In this document: positions 23,320-35,700 of the stretch, one piece after another
Layout of the letters: each line of letters opens with the position of its first letter
How positions within the stretch are numbered: the first letter of the stretch is position 1
NCBI GenBank assembly: GCA_032164295.1
Contig: JAJHTX010000002.1
Location: 2,542,001 to 2,606,000 of the forward strand
DNA length: 64,000 nucleotides
Reading direction: 5' to 3'
Origin: Inonotus obliquus
Lineage: Eukaryota > Basidiomycota > Agaricomycetes > Hymenochaetales > Hymenochaetaceae
Notes under the pieces: generated by a model
Seen by the model: only the letters and a program-made list of their open reading frames with translations
Database searches by the model: none
What the model was told of the DNA's origin: nothing
Translations under genes and position numbers: made by a program

Positions 23320-23929
23320 CTCTCGCGGGGGCGGAATTCATTCCATCAGAACCATGTGATCGCCTCCTATCCACGTGCACAAACTCGACTACAGCATTCC
23401 CTCCGAATTGAATCATTATAATCCAATAAAAATATGTCATTGTCGGTCTCGTGTCTCAGCCCAGCATCTCATTTCAGCGCTCTCAAGCCATAGAATGGAA
23501 TACTGTCCTCAACATCGTATAATTCTAATTCGATCGGATCCCGGATTCCGAACTCCCACCGGTCAGTAACCAATTAACAGTCCAATCTCACTTTAGCACA
23601 ATGTTCAAAACGCGTCTTCCCACTTTAGGCCTCCAATGCAAAAGCATTCATATCGCTGAAATAATAGTTGACTCACCAGAGTGAAATATGATAACTTTCT
23701 CGCCCTACCTTACTGCCCTACGTGGATGGTTGACCTTGCCAATGCCAAAGACGTTCCTCCAGCCAGAGGACCCAAAGAAGAGTCTCGGGTTCGTATTCCA
23801 AACAACCTTGAACGCACGTACGCAAGTGTCTCGGGGAATACGGCGCGCTCGATGCATAGCATATACATGCTGCCTTGCAGCATCTACGAAAAGCAATCCA
23901 CGTTTTTGATGACCTTCGGAAATACTCTC
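23320..23929. other. Intergenic region upstream of the Zn2Cys6 gene
   Basis: 610 nt between the start of the zinc-cluster gene and the 3' end of the next minus-strand gene. No coding signal is seen; it should hold the promoter of the regulator. Confidence 0.5.
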
Positions 23930-24947
23930 CTACTTTTTGAATGGATGCCGAGATGATACGGCCTCATCCTCGTAATCATCCTCGTTTCGTCTAGATTCCT
24001 CGAAGGAGATACCAGTTCCGCGAGATGAGATTTCGGTAGTCAACGGCATTAACGGACAAGGAAGAGCTGATGGTGGTACCGTTTGAGAATGACCGTGACG
24101 ATTATTTTGCAGCGGCGAAGGTGTTTCAGTGAACCGTGGCGTCTCCCCATGAGGTGAAAAGGACGCAGGGCCGGGAATGATTAGGAACGCATCAGCTTCT
24201 TCCGGTAAAGTCGGGATAAGGTAGAAGGGCGGTCGCCGCTCAGGTCCAGAGTTCGCTGTGGCTCGGTCACCCAAGGGAGCAGAGGAAACATCGGGACCAG
24301 CCCGCTGCCGACCACTCAATGAACGTCGAAGGGCACTATCTGAACGATAGCTAGGAGATTCCCACAGGCGCCCCAAAGAACGTGAGAAGGGTTGGGGAGA
24401 CTCTGCTTGGGAAGTTGCAAGCTGCGGACAGGTACTGCTTTCTTCTGACACGGTTTTACCTTCATCCAGTGGCTCACATCCGTGAGGAAAGGAAACAGAG
24501 GGTAACTCTTGCGATTCCATCGTAGGTTCCTCGATAGTTTTCAAGATAGCGAATGCAGCTGTAAGGGCATTGATAACCTTGCCCTTTTAATGTAACGCCG
24601 TAGAGACTACGGTCATCCTAGCGACAGTCTTGCATTCTTCACTGATTCGTGCGAGACCACACAGACAAAGTGCGCCGGCTCTGTGGACCACCCGTGAACA
24701 ACAACCCCTAAGACGATAGAACCGGTCAGTATTTAATTTTGTTTGCTTTGGCCGGACCGGAAAAGAAAACATAGTCTTCATCGAGATTCGAAAGGCTCTG
24801 GATAACAATGAGCGCTGCAATATATGATTCGCGTAGGTGGGGCGACAGCCACTGTTTCTTCTATTCATTATGTGAGTATGTAGGGAATATTCGTCCGTAT
24901 GATTTGCTGTTCCTTCCTCTTCTCACTTTATCATAACAACATGTCAT
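23930..24947 (-). CDS. Uncharacterised protein, possible PTB/PH-like N-terminus and Pro/Ser-rich tail
   Basis: Four exons in phase: 24947-24927 (21 nt, MTCCYDK), 24860-24758, 24707-24643 and 24583-23930, about 280 aa. Residues about 10-85 read as a compact domain: an YIAALIVIQSL helix, DEDYVFFSGVVVHGWSTEP, then HFVCVVSHESGKVINALTAA and a closing helix. The tail HFVCVV-x8-INALTAAF resembles the end of phosphotyrosine-binding/PH-superfold domains, where a strand is followed by a C-terminal helix, but this is inference from pattern only. The remaining 190 residues are Ser/Pro/Glu-rich and probably disordered. There is no signal peptide or membrane segment. The first exon is the least certain part; without it the domain would lack a start codon. 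Confidence 0.5.
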
Positions 24948-25101
24948 GTACAGAGACAGAAAATGGGGGTATTGTCTTCAATTATTGACTATCATTCACA
25001 TTCAAATTTCTAGGGATTTCTAAACATATATACAATTAAGAGAGTGAAGATAACACAGTTAATCTCCGACCCGAATACCTGAGTTCGAGCCAATCTAGAT
25101 T

Positions 25102-26212
25102 TTACATAACAGGGGTTACCGCAAAGAGACGGTAATACGCAGGGAGCGAGTGTGCCACAGATAGCCATACCTAAAAGGGCAAATGATTAGATCTGTCCTG
25201 TTTCAAGCTCAGAATAGGACCGAAGATTTACGTTGTAAAGATAGAAACTTCGCTGGTCCGCCTTCGTATTAGTATTTAGTATGAACCTTCCCCCGACCAT
25301 CGCACCGAGGGCATTAAACAGCAGGGCCGTCTCGACGTTCAATCCCCATATTACACTAAGAGCCATGCTCCAAACTGTCAGAGCAAGCATCAAGGTGGGC
25401 CGAGCAAGCGCTGGATGGACTAGTGGCAGAGTCTGTCGTCCAACTAAGGCATCTCCGGCTGTGTCCTTGAAATCCTGTGCTTGTATCGTGGTGGAGAATA
25501 TACCGGCGCTGCACATGATGGACAGCCATGACACCGCATCTAAGGAATGGATATCTTTCCCTGTCGGAATCAAAATCAATGATATAATCAGATGCTCGTT
25601 CAGGCAACACTTACCCGCAATGAGGCACGCGCCGAATTCAAAGCTCGCAAATCCGAGTGCGTTGACGATATTCCTTCCGAGCCAGTGGCCCGCAGCATAG
25701 CCCATTTCATCGTATACGTATGTTAAGATGCAATTCGCAATGCTGGCGTATAGGACTTCCTTGCTGTATCCGGCGCTCCATGCGAAACACACAAGAGGCA
25801 ATACCCATCTCAGAATGAGTGCTGCCCGGAGAGAAAGCCGCTTCGCCGGTATGGGTCGGTCAGCCTTGTTATGCGCATCCTCCTCTGGATCAATCGTTTG
25901 GTTTGAGACGTCGAACTGGAGTAGTTGCAACCAGATCCAGAACATAGTCGGTGGAAGGCGAGAGAGAGAAGCGAGAGGAGCCGAGGCAGCCGCGAGGCAT
26001 GTCTTGAAATGAGCAGAGTGGTATAAGTGGTTATACACGTCTTATCGACACATAAGACTTACGATTGGGATGAGCGTAGTCTTGATGTCGGACTTGGTGA
26101 ACAGGAAGGCCGTCCATGCATGGTATAAGATCCAATATGGGAGCGCGAAGAACGTTTTCATCGCAGATACTACAGACGAGTCTTTCTGTGACATGGATAA
26201 GTCGCGCTTCAT
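25102..26212 (-). CDS. UbiA-type prenyltransferase
   Basis: Four exons: 26212-26063, 26002-25615, 25560-25232 and 25170-25102, about 311 aa, all junctions in phase with canonical gtaagt or gtaaat donors. The first Asp-rich motif lies in LLQFDVSNQTIDPEEDAHNK followed by DRPI. The second is QDFKDTAGDALVGRQTLP, matching the DxxxD-GD-GRxTLP signature of the UbiA superfamily, which binds Mg-diphosphate. Multiple hydrophobic helices surround both. These integral membrane enzymes transfer isoprenyl groups to aromatic or other acceptors, and some act as terpene cyclases; the substrate is not evident. The start is placed at the ATG beginning MKRDLSMSQK. An upstream exon adding ELRALQLVVYNP is possible because the frame stays open there. 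Confidence 0.83.
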
Positions 26213-26973
26213 AGCCTGTCTTGGGTCTTCTATGAGATGTCGAACTGGGTTGTAGACGACAAGTTGCAAGGCTCGCAGTTCCAGCTTTTAAACGCAAAAA
26301 AAGTCCAAAACATAACAAAGAGTAGCCTCTTATCGGACAATTACCAAGCATGAGTGCGCATACTTATCACATTAAGTAGCAGGGTCGCAGAATGATGCGC
26401 AGTTGAGCGGTCAATCTTGAAACGATCACTCTGGTGTCCATCGTACGTCAGTGACTCGAGATGTGGCGCGGATGCAAGCCGAGAGAGATAAGACGTGATT
26501 GAGGAGACGAGAAGATACACATACTGATGAAAGATAGATTTACAGTTGCAAGCTAAACAACTGTTTCTGCAATAGGCCAATAGTTTACTCTTTCCAGAGA
26601 AGTTCGATATGACCGATAGTATCGGGACATATGGACCAGCATAGGTTGAAGACTATATCGAGTCACCATTGCAAAGTGACTTTGCCCCTGGGATTTTATC
26701 AATACAACCAAGCAGTTAGGCCGAGAGCTCCGTTGTATAAGATTAACTTGGATTACCGATCTCCGATCTAATTTTGAAAGTTTAATAGATGCCGTAAGTG
26801 GCCATCCTTTATAGTGTGATGACCACTTCCAGATCGCCGAACTGCCGTCCTATCGATTGCGGACAAAACTAGTGGGTGATAATGTTAAACCATTAAAGGA
26901 GTTCTTGCAATTTTGAGCACGAATTGTAGCGGCACATACCAATCATAAACGGGTTATACGAGTAATCGGTTCT

Positions 26974-27770
26974 TTAAGTTACTGAGATAAGAGCCTTGTC
27001 AACGAGGATCCCAGTACTTGAGTACACCGTCTTGTCCGGAGATTTGACGGCCCCCGCCAGGAAAATCCAGTCAGAGGGAAGGACGAAAGCATAGGATGAA
27101 GGGTCCTGAGGAGGCATTCCTGCACTTGCAAGCGTTTCATCCTCATAGCGAGCCTGAGCCAGCATTCCTATCGGCACTGTGGTTTGCATATCGGTTTCAT
27201 AGCTTGTGGGAAATACCATAAGTAGAATTTGCAAAGACGAGAGTGGCTGGGAGAAGGAAGAAGTGAAAGTATTGGAACGTTTCGGACTAGGCTGGGAAAC
27301 TGACGGTGTTATGTAATCATTCGGTATTATCAATATTCTTCTGAACTTCAGTTCACGATTCTCATGAAGACCGACGTTTGAACTTCAGCGTTGGCCCACA
27401 CCCGCTGGGTAACGCCGCAATCATGCAAATTTCTCAAGTATCTCCACATGAGTATGAGACTTTTATTCAGGCTTCGTCCCGCTTACTCACAACGGATGAA
27501 AAATCTGTGACGGCGGCGCGGCTTTTACTACCCAGCTGGGACAATACTTCAAGTTGATATCGGAAATTTTGTCAGCTAGGTCTAATATAGGTATGCTGCA
27601 CCCAATTTCGATGGATGGATAAGCTATGCTAGTACTTTCGAGGCAACAGTTCTGTTTTACTTCTCTGCATACACAGTCGTAAGTCCCTGTATCAAGTTCT
27701 CGTGAGGTAAATTATGTGTTGCGTTATTACCCCTAGCAATCAACTTCATTCCGATGAGCCATGCTGGTGC
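26974..27770 (-). pseudogene. Coding-looking fragments, unidentified, probably broken or unresolved gene
   Basis: The minus strand carries an open frame at 27333-26974 ending in FVLPSDWIFLAGAVKSPDK and TGILVDKALISVT. Upstream, near 27700-27480, is a second long open stretch with CVCREVKQNCCLE and DLADKISDINLKYCPSW. A further frame near 27770-27650 reads APAWLIGMKLIARGNNATHN. They lie in different frames, and I could not join them with consistent splice sites or find a start codon. They may be exons of an unrecognised gene or the decayed remains of one. I recognise no family. Confidence 0.25.
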
Positions 27771-28658
27771 GGTCGGTATATCCCTGACTGTACCGGATTG
27801 AATGTTGAAGACTCGGGATGCTTCCCATTGCATCACTTCTCAACGGTGTGGCACTTTGTTCTGGCGTTTCAAAGAGCATCCGGCCACGCACGGAACTCGT
27901 TAGTGCTGCTTGGGAGTGAGATGCTATTTGGAAGCGGCCCGCGAATATGCATTATGCACATGCCATTACAGAACAGCGGCCCTTTTCAGGATGACCCAGT
28001 TACATGCCCCCACCCCAGCGAACCAAAGCAGATTCGATAGATCGTCTTTGCCCTCAAACTAAGGTCTCCTGTTCTCGGTTCCTTTCTACGGTGACTCCGC
28101 GCAGCAATACGGAACATACAGCAAAGGTAAGCGATTTCGATGTTACCTGGCAAGGAGCGGAACACTAAGTAATATAGTAGGAATCCGTTTTCCTGCTTCT
28201 CAGTTAACAGATCTCTCTCGATGAATATTTATGGAGCGGACGATCCTATGTTCTGCTGACCTTGGCACATGCACGGGACTGTATTCAACATAGACCACGT
28301 AGGATGTTGACAGTGTGATTGCTACCGCACTGCAGCTCAGACACGTCACAGATCGATGTTCATGTCCAGAACAAGCAGGTCAGACCAGCCGAACTTGTTC
28401 GCCTTGGGCATTACGGTTTCTGCAATACGTCGATTCTCTCTGTGTGTGTACGACGGATGAAACCCCCCTTTGTGATGCCTTTTCGTCGTCTGGCGCAAAC
28501 CTGAAGGCACACGACCCCTATGTGTGCGGAGCTTGTCTGTCATCGCTGGCGGTTCTGGACAGCGATGATTTGTTCTGCCTTGTTCTTGCCGGTATAAAGA
28601 CAAGCTAGCTCGTCTTTCGACCTCAAAGCAATCTGAACCTGCTAAGCGATTCTCCGAA
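27771..28658. other. Intergenic region without recognisable gene
   Basis: About 890 nt before the thaumatin-like gene. A 108-codon frame partly overlapping it (27714-28040, +) has unremarkable composition and no splice-supported partner. The 3' part presumably contains the promoter of the thaumatin-like gene. Confidence 0.45.
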
Positions 28659-29894
28659 ATGACTATGATCTCTACTGGTCTACTAGTCGTCGCATTACTT
28701 GCGACGTCCCTCGTCAAAGCGCGGACATTTACAGTGACCAATGCCTGCTCCTTCACCGTTTGGTATAATTTCGACCCTCTCTTAGTTTCAATAAAACTGA
28801 TCGAATCTCTAGGCCTGCTGTAAGACCGGAGGCAAGAATGTACCGAATGCTTGATGATAACTTTCAATAGATATTCACAGATTTGAATGTCGCGCAGAAT
28901 ATCCCCGATCAACCTACTGGGTAGGCAAAGTTATTGCTTCATACATTCTCACCTGACGGTTCTGATACCTGCAGATGGGAAGCTCCACCTGGTACATCCG
29001 TCAGTTTCCACGTCCCAGATAATTGGGCTTCAGGACGAATTTGGGGGCGCCGGGACTGTGACTTTAGTAAGGACCCCAACGGTCCCGGGTCTTGCGCCAC
29101 GGGTGGATGTAATGGAGGATTGATTTGTGATCCTCACACCGGCATTGTAAGGTTCCATTCTACTGTTTACAAAACGGACCCCAGTTGAATTGTTGTTTAC
29201 TTGACTCAGGGAGCAACGCCAGCATCACTGGCCGAATGGACTCTGGGAACAAATGGGAGTCCTGATTATTACGATGGTATGCGCATCCCAGTTTATCTCC
29301 TGTATGAATATCTGATCAGACGGCTTGTCAGTGTCTCTCGTTGATGGCTTCAATCTACCAATGGAAGTAACGAACGACGTTGGATGTCCCACAGCGGGAT
29401 GTCCAGTGGATCTTAATGTCATTTGTACGTTGCTGGTCTCATGAACTCTCAAAAAGTCACGGATTTCACAACGGTGCTACCGTATAACCAGGTCCGGCTC
29501 CTCTGCAGGGTACGTTTGCTACTGACGGATCTACCCTCGGATGCAAGAGTGCTTGCGGAGCAGGAATGAACTCCAACGACGGTATGCAACTTCCCACCCA
29601 TCAATCCTCCAAACCTCTCTCCAACTCAACTCTAACCCACAACAATACACACAAACAGGAAACTCCCCAAACTGTTGCACAGGTACACACAACACACCCG
29701 ACACATGTCCGCCTTGCACAGTAGATTTCTACACCTTCTTCAAGGGTAACTGCCCAAATGCGTATGCATATGCGTTTGACGAGAATAGTGGAACGGCTTT
29801 GTGGACGTGTCCTTCGGACAAGGCGGCCGACTATACGCTGACGTTTTGCCCTTTGAATGTGTTGAGCTGCACGACGAAGGGCGGAAATAATTAG
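28659..29894 (+). CDS. Secreted thaumatin-like protein
   Basis: Eight exons: 28659-28762, 28813-28819, 28871-28920, 28975-29146, 29210-29276, 29332-29424, 29492-29581 and 29659-29894, about 272 aa. A signal peptide (MTMISTGLLVVALLATSLVK A) precedes the RTFTVTNACSFTVWPAIFTD start typical of thaumatin-like proteins. Then come WEAPPGTSVSFHVPDNW, GRIWGRRDCDF, SLAEWTLG, DVSLVDGFNLPMEV and a cysteine-rich distal part with NCCTG, TCPPC and FCP. The many paired cysteines fit the family's disulphide-bonded fold. Fungal members (GH152-like) have been reported to act on beta-1,3-glucans and are linked to cell-wall remodelling during fruiting. Exon 2 is only 7 nt (Pro-Ala), yet both neighbouring junctions keep phase and restore the conserved WPAIF. 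Confidence 0.92.
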
Positions 29895-30493
29895 TAGAAC
29901 TTCACAAGTTAACGATTTTTGTGTTTCTGCAGGTGTTTCTATGAGACTTTTCGGTGTTATTGCCGTTTGTTATAAAGCTGCATTCATTGTCGGAAGCAAG
30001 AACAATTGGTTCATAGCATAAAAAACGAGCTGAGATTCAAGGTATTCATGCCAAAGAAGTCCGAGTCCGACCACGGGTGACTTCACAGAGCAAATCTAGT
30101 AAACCTGCTGAACATAATCTGTGCTAGTACTATCATTGCTTGTAAAAAGTCCCCGATATAGAAAAATCGAAACATTGACACTCACGGTAAAAACGAACTC
30201 AAAAAAAATAAATGTTTCTGCATCCTCAGCTAGAACTCTGACATGTAGGCGGGTGTGTAGGTAACTCCTGTCCAGTTCCTTATGAGAAGTAGCCACAACT
30301 GTATTCATAGTCGAATACCGATGACTAAGTATCATGGTAATGGAAGAACCGTACTCAACGGTGGCGAGAAATCACCAACTCCCACATACCTCAGGTAACA
30401 GTCAACTACGTGTCAGACGATTACACAATACACGCATTCATACATAAATTCTAACCAGCTGCAATAACCTTCAATTCTCCCCCTGTTATACGC
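29895..30493. other. Convergent 3' spacer
   Basis: About 600 nt between the stop of the thaumatin-like gene (+) and the stop of the Dsk2 gene (-). It should hold both 3' UTRs; no coding signal is seen. Confidence 0.5.
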
Positions 30494-32086
30494 TCAAAGA
30501 CCACCTCCTCCAAGAATATATTCAATCGCAGCATGGACATTCCCACCTGTTGCAAGCAGCGCGCGAACGTTCTGAGCTGCATTTGTGAATCCCATATCTT
30601 GGAGTTGTTGTAACTGAAGTTGAAAACGTTCTTCCGGAGGACGAGTGTCAGCCGGTTGAGGCGTTCCACCTGCGAATCCACCAAACCCGCCCATCCCTCC
30701 AAGGAGACCTTGAACGAGGGAGGGATCGACCATTCCGAAGGGTGGAGCAGCAGCTCTTGGGGCCCCATCGGTACCTGTACCTGTAGGACTAGTTCCAGTA
30801 GTTGTTCCTGCTGCACCCTGCTGCTGAGGCGGCGGCATGGAACCCAACAGAGTAGCAAGCGCGGCATACGGGTTAGGATTCTGGCCTTGTGCTTGTTGGG
30901 AGGTTGGAGATTGTGGTTGGGATGACGGAGTAGTCTGCGACTGAGATTGAGGAGATTGAGGTGTTGCGGTGGAAGCTTGGTTCTGTTGCTGAGTCTGTAC
31001 ATGCGATGGGAGGCCTGGCGCAGGAAAGGCACCAGCACCAGCACCCCCGAGGCCTGCCCCGAGTCCACCTCCAAATCCACCTCCCGCTGGACCAAGACCG
31101 CTGGCGGACATCATCTGCTGAAGCCGCATCATTGATTGGAGAGCTTGGGGATCCGAACTACAGAAGAATGCTGAGAGATTCGGCTGCAAGGGTAACAGAG
31201 TAGGTATACACACATCATCTGTTGGAACTGCTCGCTTTGCATGATTTGCCTCGCCTGAGGGCCCATTGCCGCGAGTTGCGGGTTCATGTTGATGATCTGG
31301 TCAATGACGGCCGGGTTAGACATCATCGAGCTCATTTGTTGCAGGAAGGCAGGGTTCTCGAGCATTCCTTGCATCTACACGTTGTTCCATTTCAGTTTCA
31401 AACTTTCTCTATGCAAGGTGAAGGAAAGTTACTCACCATATTTGGATCGTTTGGATTCAGGCCCATGTCCGCGAAAGGATTGAAGCTGGCATTCAGCAAG
31501 CCATGTCCCATTGGCCCGTTAAGGATAGTTAATGGATCGCTTGGGTTCTGTCCAGCCTGCATTGTCGGAAGCTGCTGTGGTGCTGCTGATGCGCCTGTAC
31601 TGGAGGAAGAGGTGCCCGAGCTTGTGGAGCGAGCTGCACCCTTGACCATGTGTACGGTATCTTGGTGGCGGATTTTGTATGTTGATAGCCTTTCAGTGTC
31701 CTTCGAAGAGTTAGTCCTCTGTACCTAGAATTAGGGGGTACAACAAACACACCTTGAGCACTCGACCTACATCATTGGTGGAGATGGATTGAGTCAGCCA
31801 GCGGCAACAGCAGTGAATAATTTACGGACCACTATAAATGAGTCTTTGACGTTCCGGCTCGACTTCTGATTGTTCTGAAATAGCTCGCTTAAGATCCTCG
31901 ACTGTCTCATCGAGCGAGATTTTGATGGTAAGCTTAATGTTGTCTGGACCTGGAGAAATGGACGTTTGTCTGGCAAAGAGCAAAGAAGGATGAGTGATAG
32001 GTACCTTTAATGTTGATATCTATTGGCGGAGAGGCATCCGGGTTGGCCACTTGCGGAGCGTCTGAAGAGGAGTTCGAGTCGGTCAT
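30494..32086 (-). CDS. DSK2: Ubiquilin/Dsk2-type UBL-UBA ubiquitin receptor
   Basis: Six exons: 32086-32005, 31949-31830, 31766-31753 (14 nt), 31700-31437, 31374-31214 and 31157-30494, about 434 aa. An N-terminal ubiquitin-like domain (residues about 28-100) contains [33 protein letters not shown] and [14 protein letters not shown]. The central STI1 region reads [20 protein letters not shown] and [18 protein letters not shown] Gly/Pro/Gln-rich stretch follows, and the C-terminal UBA domain holds [20 protein letters not shown]. Dsk2 shuttles polyubiquitinated clients to the proteasome: the UBL binds proteasome receptors and the UBA binds ubiquitin. The micro-exon coding GRVLK is needed to complete the ubiquitin fold. 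The gene is divergent to the WD40-type gene at 32.7 kb. Confidence 0.94.
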
Positions 32087-32735
32087 GGTGGGACGAAGAT
32101 GAGGGAGAGAGACGAGGACACGCGTCGGATAAGTTATGACGGATTCTGTCGCGGTTCAGCCTGGTTCCATCTATATGCACAGTCTACTCTACAATGCAAA
32201 CACAATTCGGATGATACCCTCCGACGTTATACAAAATACCGTACATGCATACAGAGCTTGTGGTATTCCGTATGTATGTCGGCGTCGGCGGGTCATCAGA
32301 TGCACGTGTTCACAGCCTCTCCCGTCCCGTACAGCACATTATATCGTCAGAGAAGAAAAATACAGGACGATTTAGATGGGAAGCAATATCTACTCTCGAA
32401 TGCACGCTTTATGAACTGAAAGAAACTCAGTGCAGAGAATCAATAACCAAACGAATTTATTGGAAGGGTGGATAAGTCACGTGCTGGGCGGGGACATGGA
32501 CCGGATGATACCGAGTCAAGTCCAATGTAATGTATTTAGCCACTACCGCAGCTGCCAGTGCACTGTCCTCCCCTCTCTGGAACATCGTCACTCACAGCAA
32601 CTCACTCCCTGTCCCCCATAGCCATGTCCTTCTAACTACAATTACTCCTTTGATCTCGCAAAGCACATACATCCCCGGTACACTTTCTCGTCACCAACAA
32701 ACATCGCTCTATCTCATTTCCGGAATTCAATCTGA
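32087..32735. promoter_or_regulatory. Divergent promoter region with CACGTG
   Basis: 649 nt shared between the starts of the Dsk2 gene (-) and the WD40-like gene (+). An E-box-type CACGTG lies at 32478-32483 and a pyrimidine-rich stretch precedes the + strand start. No coding signal is seen. Confidence 0.4.
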
Positions 32736-35700
32736 ATGACTCTCTCCCATCGTCTCCCTCCTTCTCCTTCTCAAACTCCCAAACTCGTATCCTCATCTCC
32801 CACAGCTTCCGCTCCCGCTAACGTCAGGATAAGCCATGTGTATGGTTTTTGTCTATCATCATCTTTTATGTTGCTCTTAGACTTTAATTTCTCTCCAGCC
32901 AACTCCGCGACCTGATCGTCTGCCCTTCCGAGCGTGGGGTCCTTTGGTATGTCACAGAGGATGGCATCGTAGAGCAGGACATCCTATCTAGCACACCGGC
33001 AGTACGTATCCTCTCTTATTATGTGCATTCCAGTTTCACGTTGTTTGTTCTAGCACCAGCGAACGATTGCCTCTCTGAAATTCACTCCAGTAACACTTTC
33101 AACCTTGCGCCTCGCTTCGTCGTGTCCCTCAGGAAATGATGTCATTATTCTTGCCGCTGGCGGCCAGGATGCCGAACTCTTCCTTGCCATGTATACATAT
33201 CATCCGAGGCGAACCCGTGAAGGCAAAAGACCTCCAGTACCTCTTGTCCCTCTGCAGAATGCTCGATCGCCGGTGACACACGATTTCCAATCTTCGGAGA
33301 AGGTTCTACTAGAGCTGGATGGCGAACAGACAGAGTTGGATGTCACAGAGGAAGAAGTGGAGGAGGAACACGCGGGCTACTCTACATCTGTATGGCAGCA
33401 TTCGTCATCCCTGGTCGGGTCGATCAACAACAATGTACTGCTCTACATGCCACCTCCTTTGGCTGACCACGATCTGTATGAAGACAGCGAGGAGCCCCGG
33501 GTCGTGTCTCCGCGACTGGTTGTAAGCAATAACGACTGTACGGTCAAGTTTTTTGACGTCAGTCTTGCAAGAAAGGGATTGAGATCTCCGATGCAGAGAC
33601 CACAAGAACGAGGAGTGGATACACGGTATTGGCGGCAGGAGCCAGGTTATGGTTATAGGGGCGTGTGTGAGGGGGAGGGATGGGATGAGAAGGGCACAGA
33701 GAGGATACTGAGGTATGAGCGTGTCGGGTGTTTAAGGCTACCTGTGCCCGTTAATCACAGTAAGAGCATTTCGCTCCTTTTTGCCTGACTCTGGTTGATT
33801 CGTGATTGTGTTCTTAGCCTCCATTTCTCCTGATGGCTCAACGGTACTCTCTTGTGGAGATGCCTCTACGATCTACTTGCATCGCATACTGCCAGTCCGC
33901 GACGGATCCTCACTCCTTTTTGAACCGCTTGCCACCTACTCAATACCCCCTCCGACACCCCTTCCTCCTCCCCCACCTTCTGCCACCATCTCCTCAGCAA
34001 CATTTCAAAGTCGTTCCTATATTCCCTCTTTACCAGGATACAATGACCCGGGTGGAGCGTACTTGCCTTTCGCGTTCGTCAATGGGGCTTGGGTTCTTGC
34101 AGGCCCACATCCTTTTCTAAACGACACGCAAGGGATGGATATTCCACCGGCATGCTTTACGACGGCATGGAGCGCGGATGGAATGCGTTTTGCAGTCGCG
34201 TCTCAAGAGGGAATGATTCGCGTGTGGGATGTTAGGAGTAAGGAACCTCTTGCATGTGCGGGGTGGGAAACGGGCCCTGGAAGTGCTTTTGCTGAATCTT
34301 CGCCTGGAGGAAATGGGCGCGCAGATGGATCGACAGTGGTTATGACAGGTTACGATGCACAGCGCGCACTACTCGAGTCTTCTGGTACAGCACCGCCGTG
34401 GGGTGTTAGGTCCCTTAAGTTTGCAATAAACGCCAGTGGCAGAGAGGTGCTTGCCTTCACGGAGGTAAGTAGGTCCTTGGTTTCATACCGACGAGTTTGT
34501 TCTTATCCGATCTGCTTTCAATCGTAAAAGCACGTTTCACGTGTGCATGTCGTCGACGCATATACATTCTCAAGACATGATGTCCTTCGTATTCCTCATG
34601 TACAGCCTAGCGCATCCCAACCGCTTCCGGTGCGAGAGCATCATCGTCACCATCGTCGTCCTACCTCGACATTATCCACACGATTCCCAGTCTTTCGTCC
34701 TCCACCCACATCTGGATCCACGCCTGTGGCTGCCCCAACTATCGAACCCTCTGTAGCGACTCAGCTTTATGCGATCTCCCCTGCTGACTTACCTGCATGG
34801 ATGGATGGTGCAAACTACATTCCCCGCTTCGTTATCGACACGTCGGCCGTTTGGAGGGGGTCTAGGGACGATGCTCCCTTTCCTCGGCCGGCCCCAGGTA
34901 ATGAGGGTGGAGGTATCCCCGCGTCCCGTTTGGCGAGTCGACTGGAGGGGCGGATGAGAGCAAGACGATTAGGTCTTGTCCCTCCCAGATTGACCGGGTC
35001 CGAGTTTCACGAAAACAACACCGGATCCGGACCGAGCCGCATTTTATACAGTCCGAATCACCCGTTGTCCCGCTCTCCTGATCCAACTGTGTATCGGAAT
35101 CCCCTGTCCGAGCAGCGCTACACTCCAGATGATGATGCTTTTAATAGCAACAGCAATAGCGATACAGACTACCAGACTGGACGGACTATGGGTAATCGGT
35201 CTGCTGGTCCTGGCATCGGGTTCTCTGCGCAGCGAGCGGGTGGCCGGATTGGAATTCGAAGAAGGGTGTTGAATCGCTTGGAAGATGAGGAGCTTAGACG
35301 AAGGACTCCTGCGCCAAGATCAAGAGATGATGCCCAACTGGAAGAGGATATCGCGTTGCACGCTACTCTTGAACGGGAGCGGCAGGAGGAGCGCGAGCGG
35401 GACACCGCGCAATTGAGGAGCATGATACATCGGGCGCGAGAGCATGTGGAGATATTACAATCGCAGCTAAGAGATGGATCGCGTCCCCCTCTTAGGAGTG
35501 AGGGGGAACAAGAGAGAAGGCAGGACCGGAGCCAAGTAAGCAACTCCGCTGTCAGTCAGAATCCCGGATCTCGGCGAAGTCCTCTGGTCATCCCACGGCT
35601 CTCAAGCAATAGGTCGGAGGAGGACGTGCGGAACGTCTTGGCTGCGCACGGGATTTCGTCAGTTCGTTCACGCATGCTCCCCGCCGAAAGAGAGGTTGTT

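Noticed and set aside
27714..28040. 108-codon frame on the plus strand upstream of the thaumatin-like gene
   Set aside because: It has an ATG but overlaps coding-looking sequence on the other strand and shows no recognisable domain or signal peptide.
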